The translations under genes were made by a program, and so were the position numbers. From Pseudonocardia sp. CNS-004 (lineage in GTDB: Bacteria > Actinomycetota > Actinomycetes > Mycobacteriales > Pseudonocardiaceae), in assembly GCA_001942185.1 (NCBI GenBank), contig MKJV01000072.1, positions 1 to 64,000 of the forward strand: a stretch of 64,000 nt of DNA, read 5' to 3'. This document shows, in pieces, positions 1 through 9,041 of this stretch (positions within the stretch are counted from its first letter, which is position 1; each line of letters starts with the position of its first letter). The notes beneath the pieces were generated by a model, which saw only the letters and a program-made list of their open reading frames with translations, had not been told where the DNA came from and made no database searches.

Positions 1-184
1 GGCGGCCTGCGCGCCACCGACGGCGATCTCGCCCATGGCCGCCCGTCGACCGGGGCGACGAGCGGGCGCGCGCGGCCGTCGCCCGCCCGCTGCCCTGCAC
101 GCGGACGCCGGTCGGGTCGGCGAGCACCTCGCTGACGAGGGTGTCGACGGGGGCGTCGGCGAGGGCGTCGGTAGGGGCACTCAC
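1..184 (-). CDS. Aldehyde dehydrogenase-like protein, N-terminal fragment (runs off the window)
   Basis: A GTG at 184-182 overlaps the stop of the upstream enolase-family gene by four bases (GTGA), typical of translational coupling. The first 33 residues read well, then the frame breaks. Adding one base near 87 and another near 31 restores a continuous reading with VAPVDGRPWAEIAVGGAQAA, which resembles the start of NAD-dependent aldehyde dehydrogenases. Both breaks sit in short G/C runs, like the others in this window. The catalytic region lies outside the window, so the family call is a weak inference. If correct, it would oxidise an aldehyde produced by the neighbouring aldolase or dehydratase. 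Confidence 0.4.
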   Translation of the reverse strand, partial: MSAPTDALADAPVDTLVSEVLADPTGVRVQGSGRATAARARSSPRSTGGHGRDRRRWRAGR

Positions 185-1341
185 AGGATCTCCTCCAGGT
201 CGGAGAGGGCGTCGAGGCCGAGGTCGACGCCGAGTCCGGGGCGGTCGGGGACGCGGACGGTCCCGTGGTCGGTGAGCAGGTGGTCGACGGCCTCGCGGAG
301 CCGGTTGGCGCGCACGTCCCACTCGACGGCGGTGGTGGCCGGCACGGCGGCGGCCACCTGCAGCGTGGCCGCCGTGGCGACCGCGCCGTTGTAGAGGTGC
401 GGGTTGACGGTGGTGCCGCCGTCCGCGGCGAGCGCGGCCACCCGCAGGTACTCGGTGGGGCCGCCGACCTTCGACAGGTCGGGCTGCACGATGTCCACCG
501 ACCCCTGTTCGAGGTAGGGCGCGAAGGCGGCGGCGCCGTACAGGTTCTCGCCGGTGGCGAGCGGCAGCCCGCCGCGGCGGCGCAGCTGGGCCAGCTCGCC
601 GGGGTGGTCCCCGGCGAGCGGCTCCTCCAGCCACTCGAGGCCCGCGTCGCGCAGCGCGGGGGCGATGGCGAGCGCCTCGTCGAGCGTCCACGCCTGGTTG
701 GCGTCGCCGTAGAGACGGACCCCGTCACCGAGCACGCGGCGGGCCGTGCGCAGGTTCTCCAGGTCGCGGTCGGGCCCGAAACCGAGCTTCACCTTCACCG
801 CGGTGTGACCCGCGGCCGCGCAGCGCTCCGCGGTGGCCGCGACGTCGTGCGGGCCGAGGCTGGAGGCGTAGACGGGCAGCTCGGCCGGGCGGTCCGGGCC
901 ACCGAGCAGCGCGGAGAGCGGCACGCCCGCGTGCCGGGCGGCCATGTCCCACAGCGCCGTGTCGGCGCCGCTGATGGCCTGGTGCACCGGGCCGGGCGCG
1001 CCCCACTGCCGGCCGAGCGGGCGCAGGGCGGCCCCGAGGAGGGTGTGCGCCTCGGCGGGTGCGGCCAGGGTGCGGCCCACGAGCAGGGGAGCGAGGCCTT
1101 CCGCGACGGTGGCGGCGCGCTCGCGCCACGCCCACGCCGGGTAGTTCACCCACGTCTCGCCGAGGCCGCGGCTGCCGTCGGCGAGCTCCACCTCGACGAC
1201 GGCCATCGCCCGGTGGCCCATCGGCGCGAAGGACATCGCGACCCCGTCGACGACCGGGCTGCGGAAGACGCGGAGCCGGACCGCGGCGACGGGGGACGCC
1301 GGCAGCGACACCGGGGTCGACGTTTGTGCGGAAGCGAACAT
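181..1341 (-). CDS. Mandelate racemase/muconate lactonizing enzyme family (enolase superfamily) dehydratase
   Basis: A 386-residue protein with the capping domain and TIM barrel of the enolase superfamily. Visible catalytic features from the ATG at 1341 are the KxK pair (K183, K185, in KVKLGFG), the metal ligands D213 (GDANQAW), E239 (EEPLAG) and E265 (GEN), and H315 in NPHLYNG. The KxK plus His arrangement suits acid-sugar dehydratases such as galactonate or fuconate dehydratase, but the substrate cannot be read from sequence. A longer frame begins with TTG at 1377. I chose 1341 because the family N-terminus follows it and the extension looks non-coding. No clear Shine-Dalgarno is seen. It is coupled to the downstream aldehyde dehydrogenase fragment and divides the module with the DeoR gene. 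Confidence 0.85.
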   Translation of the reverse strand: MFASAQTSTPVSLPASPVAAVRLRVFRSPVVDGVAMSFAPMGHRAMAVVEVELADGSRGLGETWVNYPAWAWRERAATVAEGLAPLLVGRTLAAPAEAHTLLGAALRPLGRQWGAPGPVHQAISGADTALWDMAARHAGVPLSALLGGPDRPAELPVYASSLGPHDVAATAERCAAAGHTAVKVKLGFGPDRDLENLRTARRVLGDGVRLYGDANQAWTLDEALAIAPALRDAGLEWLEEPLAGDHPGELAQLRRRGGLPLATGENLYGAAAFAPYLEQGSVDIVQPDLSKVGGPTEYLRVAALAADGGTTVNPHLYNGAVATAATLQVAAAVPATTAVEWDVRANRLREAVDHLLTDHGTVRVPDRPGLGVDLGLDALSDLEEIL

Positions 1342-1405
1342 TGCATGCAGTGTGCGTGGCCGAGTGGGACGTGTCAAGGGAGCGGACGGGGTGGGCGGCG
1401 CCCGG

Positions 1406-2209
1406 TCAGCGCGCGACGACGACCCGGGTGCCGGCCTCGTGCAGGCGCCGGGTGAGCCCGTCGCTGAGCGGGCCGTCGGTCACCACGGTGTCGATGCGGT
1501 CCAGGTCGCACACGCGCACCGTGCCGGGGCCGCCCTCCTTGGTGGCGTCGCAGACCAGCACGACGTCCTCGGCGACGTCGAGCAACGCACGCTTGACGCT
1601 GAGCTCCAGCTCGGAGCGGACGTACACGCCGCGCGCGTCGATGCTGCTCACGCCCAGCACGAACACGCGCAGGCGCAGGTCGTGCACGAAGTGGGCGGCG
1701 CTCGGTCCGATGAGGGCCTGGTTGTCGTGCGACATCTCGCCGCCGATCGCGATCACCCGGATCGCGCTGCGCGGGAGCAGTGCGGCGAGGACTGGCACGG
1801 AGTGCGTGACCACGCAGCCCGCGAACTCCTCCGGGAGTGCGTGCGCCACCTCGAGGGCCGTGGTGCCGGCGTCGACGCCGACCGTGTCGTCGGCCGCGAC
1901 CATCGCCGCGGCCGCCGCGCCGATGCGCCGCTTGGCCTCGGCGTTCACCAGCGCCCTCGCGCCGAAGACCGGCCGGCCGGGCGGGCCCGCCGGGAGGCTC
2001 GCTCCGCCGTGCACGATGGTCACGTCGCCGGTGACGGCCAGGCGGTGCAGGTCGCGGCGCACGGTCATCTCCGACACCCCGAGGCTCTGGCTCACCTCGG
2101 AGACCGACACGTGCCCGCTCGCCCGCAGCCGTTCCAGGATCGCGTCGCGGCGCCGCGGGGCGCCGTCGTAGCGCAGCGCCCCGGCCCGCGGCTCCGTCGT
2201 GTCGCTCAC
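1406..2209 (-). CDS. DeoR-family transcriptional regulator
   Basis: 267 residues. The N-terminal winged helix (about residues 19-75) carries the family pattern VSEVSQSLGVSEMTVRRDL, followed by the C-terminal sugar-phosphate sensor domain with VGVDAGTTALEVA and VLVCDATK, which binds phosphorylated sugars in this family. It is transcribed away from the aldolase gene, with 91 bp between the two starts that hold an inverted repeat at 2251-2274. By analogy with YihW, the DeoR-type regulator of sulfoquinovose genes in E. coli, it probably represses the aldolase operon and its own gene and is relieved by a sugar phosphate. The inducer is unknown. Confidence 0.9.
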   Translation of the reverse strand: MSDTTEPRAGALRYDGAPRRRDAILERLRASGHVSVSEVSQSLGVSEMTVRRDLHRLAVTGDVTIVHGGASLPAGPPGRPVFGARALVNAEAKRRIGAAAAAMVAADDTVGVDAGTTALEVAHALPEEFAGCVVTHSVPVLAALLPRSAIRVIAIGGEMSHDNQALIGPSAAHFVHDLRLRVFVLGVSSIDARGVYVRSELELSVKRALLDVAEDVVLVCDATKEGGPGTVRVCDLDRIDTVVTDGPLSDGLTRRLHEAGTRVVVAR

Positions 2210-2250
2210 GCGTCGATGTTAACCGTGGTGCCGCCCGCGCAACGGATGGT

Positions 2251-2274
2251 AGATTTCGCACATCCGTCAAATCT
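2251..2274. promoter_or_regulatory. Candidate DeoR operator between divergent regulator and aldolase genes
   Basis: AGATTT and AAATCT form a perfect 6-bp inverted repeat with 12 bases between the arms. It sits in an otherwise GC-rich 91-bp gap, 27 bp before the aldolase start and 42 bp before the regulator start. Position and symmetry suggest the binding site of the adjacent DeoR protein. No binding data are visible. Confidence 0.4.
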
Positions 2275-2300
2275 GGTCGACCCCTGCTGGAGAAGCCGCC

Positions 2301-3172
2301 GTGACCGGTCACCCCGCCCTGAAGCGCCTCGCTCGCCCGTCCGGCGGGCTCGCCATGCTGGCGATCGACCAGCGGGAGGCGCTGCGCGCGATGATCGCCG
2401 AGCGCACCGGAGCCGCCGTGCCCGACGCGGACGTCACCGCCTTCAAGGTGGCGGCCGCCCGCGCGCTCACGCCGCACGCCTCCGCCGTGCTGATCGATCC
2501 GCAGTTCGGGTGGGACGCGGTCGTCGCGGCCGGTGCCGCCCACGCCTCGTGCGCGCGCATCGCCGCGGTCGACCACTTCGTCGCGGGGGAGGGCGAGTTC
2601 GTCCGCGACGCCGTGTTCGACGATGCGCTCGACCTCGACGCGCTCGCCGCGCAGGGGGCCCAGGCGCTGAAGCTGCTCGTCGTCTGGCGGCCCGACGGCG
2701 ACGTCGACCGTCGCGTGGCGATGGTGCGCGACTTCGTCGAGCGCTGCCGGCGGCGCGACCTCGTCAGCATCATCGAGCCGGTGTCGCGGGCGCGCTCGCG
2801 GGCGGGGCGTTCGACGCCGATGCCGGCATCCTGGCGGCGGCCGGCGAGCTCGGTAGCCTGGGCGCCGACGTGTACAAGTCCGAGGTCCCGACCCACGGCG
2901 CCGGCAGCGACGCCGAGGTCCTCGACGGATGCCGCCGCCTCGACGACCTCGTCGACGGCGCCTGGGTCGTGCTCTCCTCCGGGGTGCCGGCCGACCGCTT
3001 CCCCGACGCCGTGCGGCTGGCCTGCGCGGCGGGGGCGTCCGGGTTCCTCGCGGGGCGGGCCGTGTGGGCCTCGGTCGTCGGCAGCCCCCGGCTCGCCGAG
3101 GACCTCGAGGAGGTCGCCGTGCCGGCACTGCAGCGCCTCGTCCGGGTGGTCGACGACGCCGTCGCCGGCTGA
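2301..3172 (+). CDS. Class I aldolase of the LacD/YihT family (probable sulfofructose-phosphate or ketose-phosphate aldolase), one frameshift
   Basis: Restoring one G at about 2783 (gag ccg gtg|gtc) joins two frames into a 290-residue protein. It follows E. coli YihT closely as I recall that sequence: SGGLAMLAIDQREALRAM near the N-terminus, LVSIIEPV, the Schiff-base lysine in ADVYKSEVP, WVVLSSGV, and GASGFLAGRAVWASVVG near the C-terminus. YihT splits 6-deoxy-6-sulfofructose 1-phosphate into sulfolactaldehyde and dihydroxyacetone phosphate. LacD tagatose-bisphosphate aldolase is the wider family. The LSSGV and FLAGRAVWASV stretches are nearer to YihT. The GTG start at 2301 follows GGAGAAG. The divergent DeoR gene and downstream TauE exporter fit a sulfosugar role, but this remains an inference. 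Confidence 0.75.
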
Positions 3173-3182
3173 GCCGGCGGCC

Positions 3183-3910
3183 GTGGAGCCGGTCCTCGTC
3201 CTCGGTGCCGCCGTCGGTGCCGTCGTGGTCGGGGCGGTCCTGCAGCGCAGCACCGGGCTGGGGTTCGCGCTGGTGTCCGGCCCGCTGCTCGTGCTGGTGC
3301 TGGGCCCGTACGAGGGTGTCGCGCTGGCGAACCTGCTGTCGCTGGTCACGTCCTCGCTCGTGCTGGCGGTCACGTGGCGGGCCGTCGAGGTGCGCGCGGC
3401 GGTGCTGCTGAGCGCGGGTGCGGTGGTGGCGATCGTGCCGGGGGCGGTGCTCGCCAGAGCGCTGCCCGACCCCGTGCTGATGGTGGTCGTGGGTGGGCTC
3501 GCCGCCGGGGCGGCCGCGCTGGTGGCTGCCGGATGCCGCTTCCGGGCCCTCGCCCGCCCGTCGGGGAGCCTCGTGGCCGGCTTCGCGTCCGGGTTCAGCA
3601 ACGTCACCGCCGGTGTCGGCGGTCCGGCGCTCGCCGTCTACGGCGCGAGCGCCGGCCTCCCGAGTGCCGGGTTCGTGCCCACGGTGCAGGTCGTCGGCAT
3701 CGTCACGAACGCGTTGTCGTTCGCCGTGAAGCGCGACGCGCACCTGCCCGCCGGGCTCGTCGTCGGCTGCGTCGTCGCGGTGCTGGTGGGCACGCTGCTC
3801 GGGCGGTGGGTCGCCGGCTGCTCGGTGAGCGGGCCGGGCGGGTGGTCGTGCTGTCCCTCGCGATCGCGGGTGGCCTCGTGTCCGTTGCGAAGGGTGTCCT
3901 CGCCTGGTGA
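3183..3910 (+). CDS. TauE/SafE-family sulfite/sulfonate exporter, one frameshift
   Basis: About 242 residues of almost continuous hydrophobic helices with short charged loops, and the family-typical GFASGFSNVTAGVGGPALAVYG segment in the middle. The frame breaks at about 3817; one added G gives LLGERAGRVVVLSLAIAGG and the natural end SVAKGVLAW. The GTG start lies 11 bp after the aldolase stop, so the two genes are probably co-transcribed. TauE/SafE proteins export sulfite, sulfoacetate or related sulfonates. Next to a YihT-like aldolase it could remove sulfolactate, dihydroxypropanesulfonate or sulfite. The exact substrate is unknown. Confidence 0.8.
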
Positions 3911-4072
3911 CACCGACGGGACCGCCACAGGCGGCCGCGTTTCGGAACGTTCCGATGCTCCGATGGACCTCACCCCCCGGCGATCCGGCTGCGAGTGACG
4001 ACTGCAGGCGTCCGCCGGGATGCGCGGCTCGTCGCGGTGATCCAACCGAAACTGTGCCCTGACCTGGCCCGA

Positions 4073-4155
4073 CGTTGGTGACCAAGGGCGGATGGTGGCG
4101 ATCGAAGATCGTTAGACCGCCCTGTGCCCTTGATCGGCGAAGCTCGGGGCAGCGG
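4073..4155 (+). repeat. 83-bp dispersed repeat, copy 1
   Basis: Aligns without gaps to 53688-53770 with about 73 of 83 identical positions, beginning CGTTGGTGACCAAGGGC and ending TTCGGGGCAGCGG (copy 1 has CTCGGGGCAGCGG). Both copies lie in gene-free stretches, and a short GAAACTGT motif precedes each at different distances (4048-4055 here). Reading frames across both copies contain early stops, so it is probably non-coding. It may be the end of an IS element or a small mobile repeat; I do not recognise the family. Confidence 0.7.
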
Positions 4156-4279
4156 GCGGGGTCACACCCGGGAAGCACACGATCGTCGTCACCACCACCG
4201 CGGTGTACTTCTCAAGCCGGGCTGGCCCGGTGACCCTGCCGGCGATTTGACGCCGCGGAAGACCGCGACATACCTTCGC

Positions 4280-4313
4280 TGAGACATATGCGCAGCACGT
4301 GAGCATATGCTCA
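4280..4313. promoter_or_regulatory. Paired CATATG palindromes, likely SorC operator
   Basis: TGAGCATATGCTCA at 4300-4313 is a perfect 14-bp palindrome. TGAGACATATGCGCA at 4280-4294 repeats its core, and the two CATATG centres lie 20 bp apart, close to two helical turns. The second copy overlaps the ribosome binding site AAGGAGG (4313-4319) of the regulator gene, so binding would block translation and transcription start. This suggests autoregulation by the SorC-family protein. Confidence 0.55.
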
Positions 4314-4324
4314 AGGAGGAGTGG

Positions 4325-5358
4325 ATGTCGCTGCCGAACGTCGATCGACATCGCCTGCTGGTCCGGGCCGCGGTCATGTACTACGCGGAGGGCAAGACGC
4401 AGCTGGAGATCGCGCGCCACCTGGGGGTGAGCCGGGCCACCGCCGGCCGCCTCGTCGCGCAGGCCCGCGCGTCCGGGATCGTCCGGATCGAGATCGTCTC
4501 CGGGATCACCCGGCAGGTGGAGATCGAGCTCGCGCTCGAGTCCGCGTACGGGCTCGAGGAGGCCGTCGTCGTCGACCCGGCCGACACCGACGCCGCGGGC
4601 AACGTCGACCTCGGCCAGGCTGCGCCGACGTGCTGGCCCGCAGGCTCGAGCCCGGAGCCATCGTCGGGCTGGGCTGGAGCTCGAACCCCGCCGAGTGGAT
4701 CGCACGCACGGCGGAGGTCCTGCGCACGGCGCGGCGGGCTGCCGGTGACGTCCTCGACGTCACCGTGGTGCAGCTCGCCGGCGCCGCCCCGAGCGACCCC
4801 GCCCGGGAGAACCCGATGCGCACCGTCGCCGCGGTCGCCGACGCGCTCGGGGCCCGGGAGATCCTCGTCTCCGGCCCGCTGTACGTCGACAACCCCGCCA
4901 CGGTCGCCGGCCTGCGCGCCGATCGCGGCATCGGCACGGCCCTGGACACCGCGGCCCGCGCCGACATCTGCATGTTCGGCGTCGGCCACGTGACCGAGAC
5001 GACGCCGCTGTACGCGAACGGCTACCTCGACGAGCCGAACCTGCGGCTGCTGCAGCGGCAGGGCGCCGTCGGCGACGCCGTGGGCCGGTTCTTCGACGCG
5101 TCCGGACGGCCGGTCGGCGGTGATCTCGCCGAGCGCACCCTCTCCGTCGAGCTCGAGGTCATCCGCTCGCGGCCGCTGCGGGTCGCTGCCGCCGCCGGGC
5201 CCGAACGCGTGGCGGCGTTGCGGGCGGCCCTGTCCGGCGGGCTGGCGAACGCCGTCGTCACCGACACCCCGACCGCGCAGGCCCTCGTCGAGGGCCCGCG
5301 GCCGGAACCCGTCCACCCCGATCCGAGCCACCCCGATCCGAGAAGGACCACACCGTGA
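4325..5358 (+). CDS. SorC/DeoR-family sugar-binding transcriptional regulator, one frameshift
   Basis: About 344 residues after restoring one base at about 4620 (cag gcc tgc). Residues 1-60 hold the helix-turn-helix (AAVMYYAEGKTQLEIARHLG then SRATAGRLV). The rest is the SorC effector domain, with LEPGAIVGLGWSSNP, VVQLAGA, MFGVGHV and the C-terminal PRPEPVHPDP-type tail. An ATG at 4307 is in frame, but AAGGAGGA lies seven bases before the ATG at 4325, which I take as the start. The gene end overlaps the start of the binding-protein gene by GTGA, so it heads the transporter operon. SorC proteins usually respond to a sugar phosphate. It probably controls the ABC importer that follows. Confidence 0.85.
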
Positions 5359-6502
5359 ACCACCCACCTGCGACCGGGGGAGCGCGCCGGATCCTCGTAC
5401 TCCTCGCCGGCTTCCTCGCGTCGTGCTCGTCTCCGCGTGCTCCCTGAACGGGCCGGTCACCGATGCCACGGACGGCGCGACACCCGGCGCGGCGCCGGCG
5501 GCCGACGCCGACCGGGTTCCCTTCCTGCAGGGGCCGCTCACGGTCGGGATCGCCGCCCGCGAGATCGCCAACGACTACAACCGCGACATCATCAGCGGCG
5601 CCGAGGAGGCGTTCCGGGCCGCGGGCGGCACCGTGACCACCACGAACGCGGGCGGCGACGCCACGCGGCACATCAACAACATCCAGACGCTCGTGAACTC
5701 CGGCGTCAACGTGCTTGTCATCGAGCTCGGCGACCCGGCGCAGCTCGGGCCGGTGGTGGCGCAGGCGCGGGAGAAGGGCGTCGTGGTCGTCACCGCTGGC
5801 GTCGGGTCGACGGTGGCCGGCGCGGTCACCGACGTCGGCGGCGACGAGTCGCTGATGGCCGAGATGATGAGCCGGTCGCTGCTGGACGCGATGGGCTACC
5901 GCGGCGACCTGTACGCGTTCTGGGTGCCGGGCGCGCCGCTGCTGGAGACGCGGCTGCGGGTGCTCCAGGCCATGGTCGAGGACTACCCCGGTGTGACCCT
6001 GCACCTGCAGCCCTCCGACCACAGCCCCGCCCGGGTGCAGTCGCAGATGCAGGCGATCCTCACCTCGAACCCCGACCCGGGCTCGATCGCCGGGGTGTGG
6101 GGCGCCTACGACCAGATGACCTCGGGTGCGGTCCAGGCGATCCAGCAGGCGAACCGCCCGGAGATCGCCGTCGCCTCGATCGACGGCGACCGGGCCACGT
6201 TCCCGATGCTGTACGCGCTGGGCAGCCCGTTCGTCGCCACCGTCGTGCAGAACGCCCAGCTCATCGGGCAGCTCGCCGCGCAGGCCGCGCTCGACGCGCG
6301 CGAGGGGAAGGCCGTGGCCCCGAACGTCTTCACCACCGCCTGGATCGCGACCCGGCACAACGGGATCGCCGCCGCCGAGCGGCGCTACGGGCCCGGCATC
6401 TGGGAGCAGATGAAGCTCGACCGGGACGAGATCGTCCGGCAGTGGCCGCAGTCGCAGGACGTGGTGGTCATGCAGCCGGTGTCGCCGCGCGGTGAGGGGT
6501 GA
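5355..6502 (+). CDS. Sugar ABC transporter substrate-binding lipoprotein (periplasmic-binding-protein family 4, RbsB-like), one frameshift
   Basis: GTG at 5355 follows AGAAGGACC and overlaps the regulator stop. One added G at about 5420 gives a lipoprotein signal peptide, ARRILVLLAGFLA then VVLVSAC with the lipobox LVSAC. The mature 360-residue domain has the RbsB pattern: LTVGIAAREIANDYNRDI, the repeated NAGGDATRHINNIQTLV, NVLVIELGD, IAGVWGAYDQMTSGAVQAI and IAVASIDGD. It is expected to be anchored outside the membrane and to feed a sugar or sugar-like ligand to the permease pair encoded immediately downstream. Ligand identity cannot be read from the sequence. Confidence 0.85.
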
Positions 6503-6506
6503 CGGC

Positions 6507-9041
6507 ATGAGTGAGGTCCTCGATCCGGAGCCCACCGGCGAGGCCGCGGTGGTCGCGGCCGTCCGCGGAGCCGTCGTCAGGTTCGGCCCGACGACCGTCC
6601 TGCACGGCGTCGACCTCGAACTGCGCGCCGGTGAGGTGCACGCGCTGGTCGGCCAGAACGGCGCGGGCAAGTCGACGCTCGTGAAGGCGCTGATGGGGGT
6701 GAACCCCCTGGCTGCGGGCCACGTCGAGGTCGCGGGCAGCCGGGTGGACCTGGCGGGCCCCGAGGACGCGCGCCGGCTCGGGCTGGAGATCGTGTACCAG
6801 GACCAGCCGTTGGCCCCACGCCTGACGGTGGCCGACAACATGTTCCTCGGGCGCGAGCGGGTCCACGCCGGGGTCGTCCTCGACCGCGCCGGGATGAACC
6901 GGCGGGCCCGGCAGGTGCTGGAGCGGGTGGGGGCGGACTGCGGTCCCGACGACGTCGTCGGTGACCTCACACCGACGCAGCGCGTGCAGGTGTCGATCGC
7001 CGCGGCGCTGGCCGCCGAGCCGCGCGTCCTCGTCCTCGACGAGCCCACCGCGGCACTCGGGGCCGCCGAGTCGGCATCGGTCTTCGACCTCATCCGCGCC
7101 GCCCGCACCGACGGGGTCGCGGTCCTCTACATCTCCCACCGGCTGCACGAGATCACCTCGCTGGCCGACCGGGTCACCGTGCTGCGCGACGGCAGGCGCA
7201 CCAGCGTCGCCCCGGCCGCGGGCCTGTCGACGCAGGACATCATCTCCGCGATGGTCGGCCGCGACCTCGAGGCGCTCTTCCCGGACGTGCCGCACAGCCC
7301 GGGCGAGCCGGTGCTCGAGGTCCGGCACCTGCGCTCCGGTGAGCTGGTCCGCGACATGGACCTGTCGGTGCGGGCGGGGGAGATCGTCGGCCTGGCAGGG
7401 CTCGTCGGCTCCGGCGCGAGCGAGACGCTCCTCGCGCTGTTCGGTGACCGCCGGGCCGGCGGCGAGGTGCGCCTCGCCGGCGCCGCGGTGTCCCCGTCCG
7501 GTCCGCGCGCCGCCGTCCGGCACGGGATCGCGCTCGTGCCCGAGGAGCGCCGGACCGAGGCCCTGTTCCCCGGGCTGTCGGTCGCCACCAACCTCACCGC
7601 GTCCAGCCTCGAGGCCCACGCCCGCGGCGGCGTGCTCTCCCGGCAGCAGGAGCGGCGCACGGCCGAGGACCTCGTCGAGCGGCTCGGCATCGTGCCGCGC
7701 TCGCCGGCGCAGGACGTCGCGACGCTGTCCGGCGGCAACCAGCAGAAGGTCGTCGTCGGGCGCTGGCTCGCCCGTGGCGGGCAGCTCTACCTCGTCGACG
7801 AGCCCACCGCCGGTGTCGACGTGGCGGCCAAGGCGGAGATCTACCGCCACCTCGGCGAGCTCGCGGCGGGCGGGGCGGCGGTGCTGGTGGTGTCCTCGGA
7901 CTTCGAGGAGCTCATCGGGCTCTGCGACCGGATCCTCGTCGTGCGCGACGGCGTGGTCGTCGAGGAGATCGGCCGGGGCGAGGTCGACGAGGAAGGGCTC
8001 ACCGCGCGTGCCGCGGGGGCGGGCACGACCGAAGACAGCGCCGCCCACAGCACCTCCGATGGCAGTGCGGACGCGCCACCACCACCGGCGCGCCGCCCGG
8101 CATGGCTGCGGCAGGCCGGTGTCGCCGTGGCGATGCTCGCGGTGGTGGCGGCGCTCGTCGCGGGCTCGCCCGGCTTCCTGCTCTCCTCGGGTTTCTGGGA
8201 CGTGCTGCGGCAGGCGGGCACCCCGATGCTGCTGGCCACCGCGCTCGCCGTCGCGCTCGGTTCCGGCGCGTTCGACCTCTCCATCGGCGCGGTCGCCCAG
8301 CTCACCGCGACGCTGTCGGCGGTGCTCGTCGTGGCGGGCGTGCCCACGCCGCTGGTGCTCGTCGCCGGGATCGCCGCGGGCGCCGTGATCGGTGCGGTCA
8401 ACGGGGGCGTCACCGTGCTGCTGAGGGTGCCGTCGTTCGTCGCGACGCTGGGGATGCTCTTCCTCCTCGTGGGCATCGCGCTGGGCATCAACGGCGGGCT
8501 CGCGGTGCCCGCGGAGACCCGCTCGTTCCTGCTGCTCGGCCAGGGCTTCGTCGGGCCGGTGCCCGCGATCGTCCTCACGGCCGTGCTCGTCATCGCCGTC
8601 GTCGCGCTCGGCTGGCGGTACACCTCGGTCGGTCTGCGGCTGCGCGCCATCGGCGACGACGAGCGCACCACCCGGCTGCGTGGTGTGCGCACGGGGTGGG
8701 GCACCGTGACCGCACTGGTGCTGTCCGGGGCCCTCAGCGGGCTCGCGGGCGTGCTCCTCGCGTCCTACTCCAGCGGCGCGACGGCCCGGGACGTGTCGCT
8801 GGAGCTGCTGGTCACCGCGCTGGCGGCGGCGTTCCTCGGCTCGGCGCTGACCCGGACCTTCCTCTTCGACCCGGCCACCGCGGCGGCCGGCTCCCTCTTC
8901 GTCACGGCCACCGGTGCCGGGCTCATCGCCAACGGCCTGTCCGACGAGTGGCTCGGCGGGGTGCAGGGCGTGGTGCTGCTGCTGGCGGTGCTCGTGGCGG
9001 TCGCCCGGAAGCGGGCGCTCGGACAGGTGGTGATCTTCTGA
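6507..9041 (+). CDS. Fused sugar ABC transporter ATPase (two nucleotide-binding domains) and RbsC-type permease
   Basis: 844 residues in one open frame. The first nucleotide-binding domain has Walker A GQNGAGKST (49-57), a Q-loop (YQDQPLAP), Walker B VLVLDEPTAAL and the H-loop YISHRL, but a weak signature (LTPTQRVQV). The second has a degenerate P-loop (GLVGSGASETLLALFG), signature LSGGNQQKVVV and Walker B LYLVDEPTAGVD, as in RbsA. After a linker of about 30 residues rich in Ser, Asp and Pro (about 505-535), a complete RbsC-type membrane domain with about eight to ten helices follows. RbsA and RbsC are normally separate proteins. The start at 6507 is five bases past the binding-protein stop. 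The frame is unbroken, so the fusion is probably real. Confidence 0.85.
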   Translation: MSEVLDPEPTGEAAVVAAVRGAVVRFGPTTVLHGVDLELRAGEVHALVGQNGAGKSTLVKALMGVNPLAAGHVEVAGSRVDLAGPEDARRLGLEIVYQDQPLAPRLTVADNMFLGRERVHAGVVLDRAGMNRRARQVLERVGADCGPDDVVGDLTPTQRVQVSIAAALAAEPRVLVLDEPTAALGAAESASVFDLIRAARTDGVAVLYISHRLHEITSLADRVTVLRDGRRTSVAPAAGLSTQDIISAMVGRDLEALFPDVPHSPGEPVLEVRHLRSGELVRDMDLSVRAGEIVGLAGLVGSGASETLLALFGDRRAGGEVRLAGAAVSPSGPRAAVRHGIALVPEERRTEALFPGLSVATNLTASSLEAHARGGVLSRQQERRTAEDLVERLGIVPRSPAQDVATLSGGNQQKVVVGRWLARGGQLYLVDEPTAGVDVAAKAEIYRHLGELAAGGAAVLVVSSDFEELIGLCDRILVVRDGVVVEEIGRGEVDEEGLTARAAGAGTTEDSAAHSTSDGSADAPPPPARRPAWLRQAGVAVAMLAVVAALVAGSPGFLLSSGFWDVLRQAGTPMLLATALAVALGSGAFDLSIGAVAQLTATLSAVLVVAGVPTPLVLVAGIAAGAVIGAVNGGVTVLLRVPSFVATLGMLFLLVGIALGINGGLAVPAETRSFLLLGQGFVGPVPAIVLTAVLVIAVVALGWRYTSVGLRLRAIGDDERTTRLRGVRTGWGTVTALVLSGALSGLAGVLLASYSSGATARDVSLELLVTALAAAFLGSALTRTFLFDPATAAAGSLFVTATGAGLIANGLSDEWLGGVQGVVLLLAVLVAVARKRALGQVVIF

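Larger units (their letters stand above)
3911..4324. other. 414-bp intergenic region with a dispersed repeat and an operator region
   Basis: No credible coding frame. It holds an 83-bp repeat (4073-4155) that recurs near 53.7 kb and, at its right end, two CATATG-centred palindromes before the SorC-type regulator. The rest shows no clear terminator or promoter. Confidence 0.6.

Noticed and set aside
1374..4178. Open minus-strand frame of 934 codons
   Set aside because: It is antisense to the aldolase, TauE and regulator genes, is Arg/Gly/Pro-rich with no family motif, and arises from the high GC content.
4307..4324. ATG at 4307 as the start of the SorC regulator
   Set aside because: It lies inside the operator palindrome and has no ribosome binding site, while AAGGAGGA precedes the ATG at 4325 at an ideal distance.
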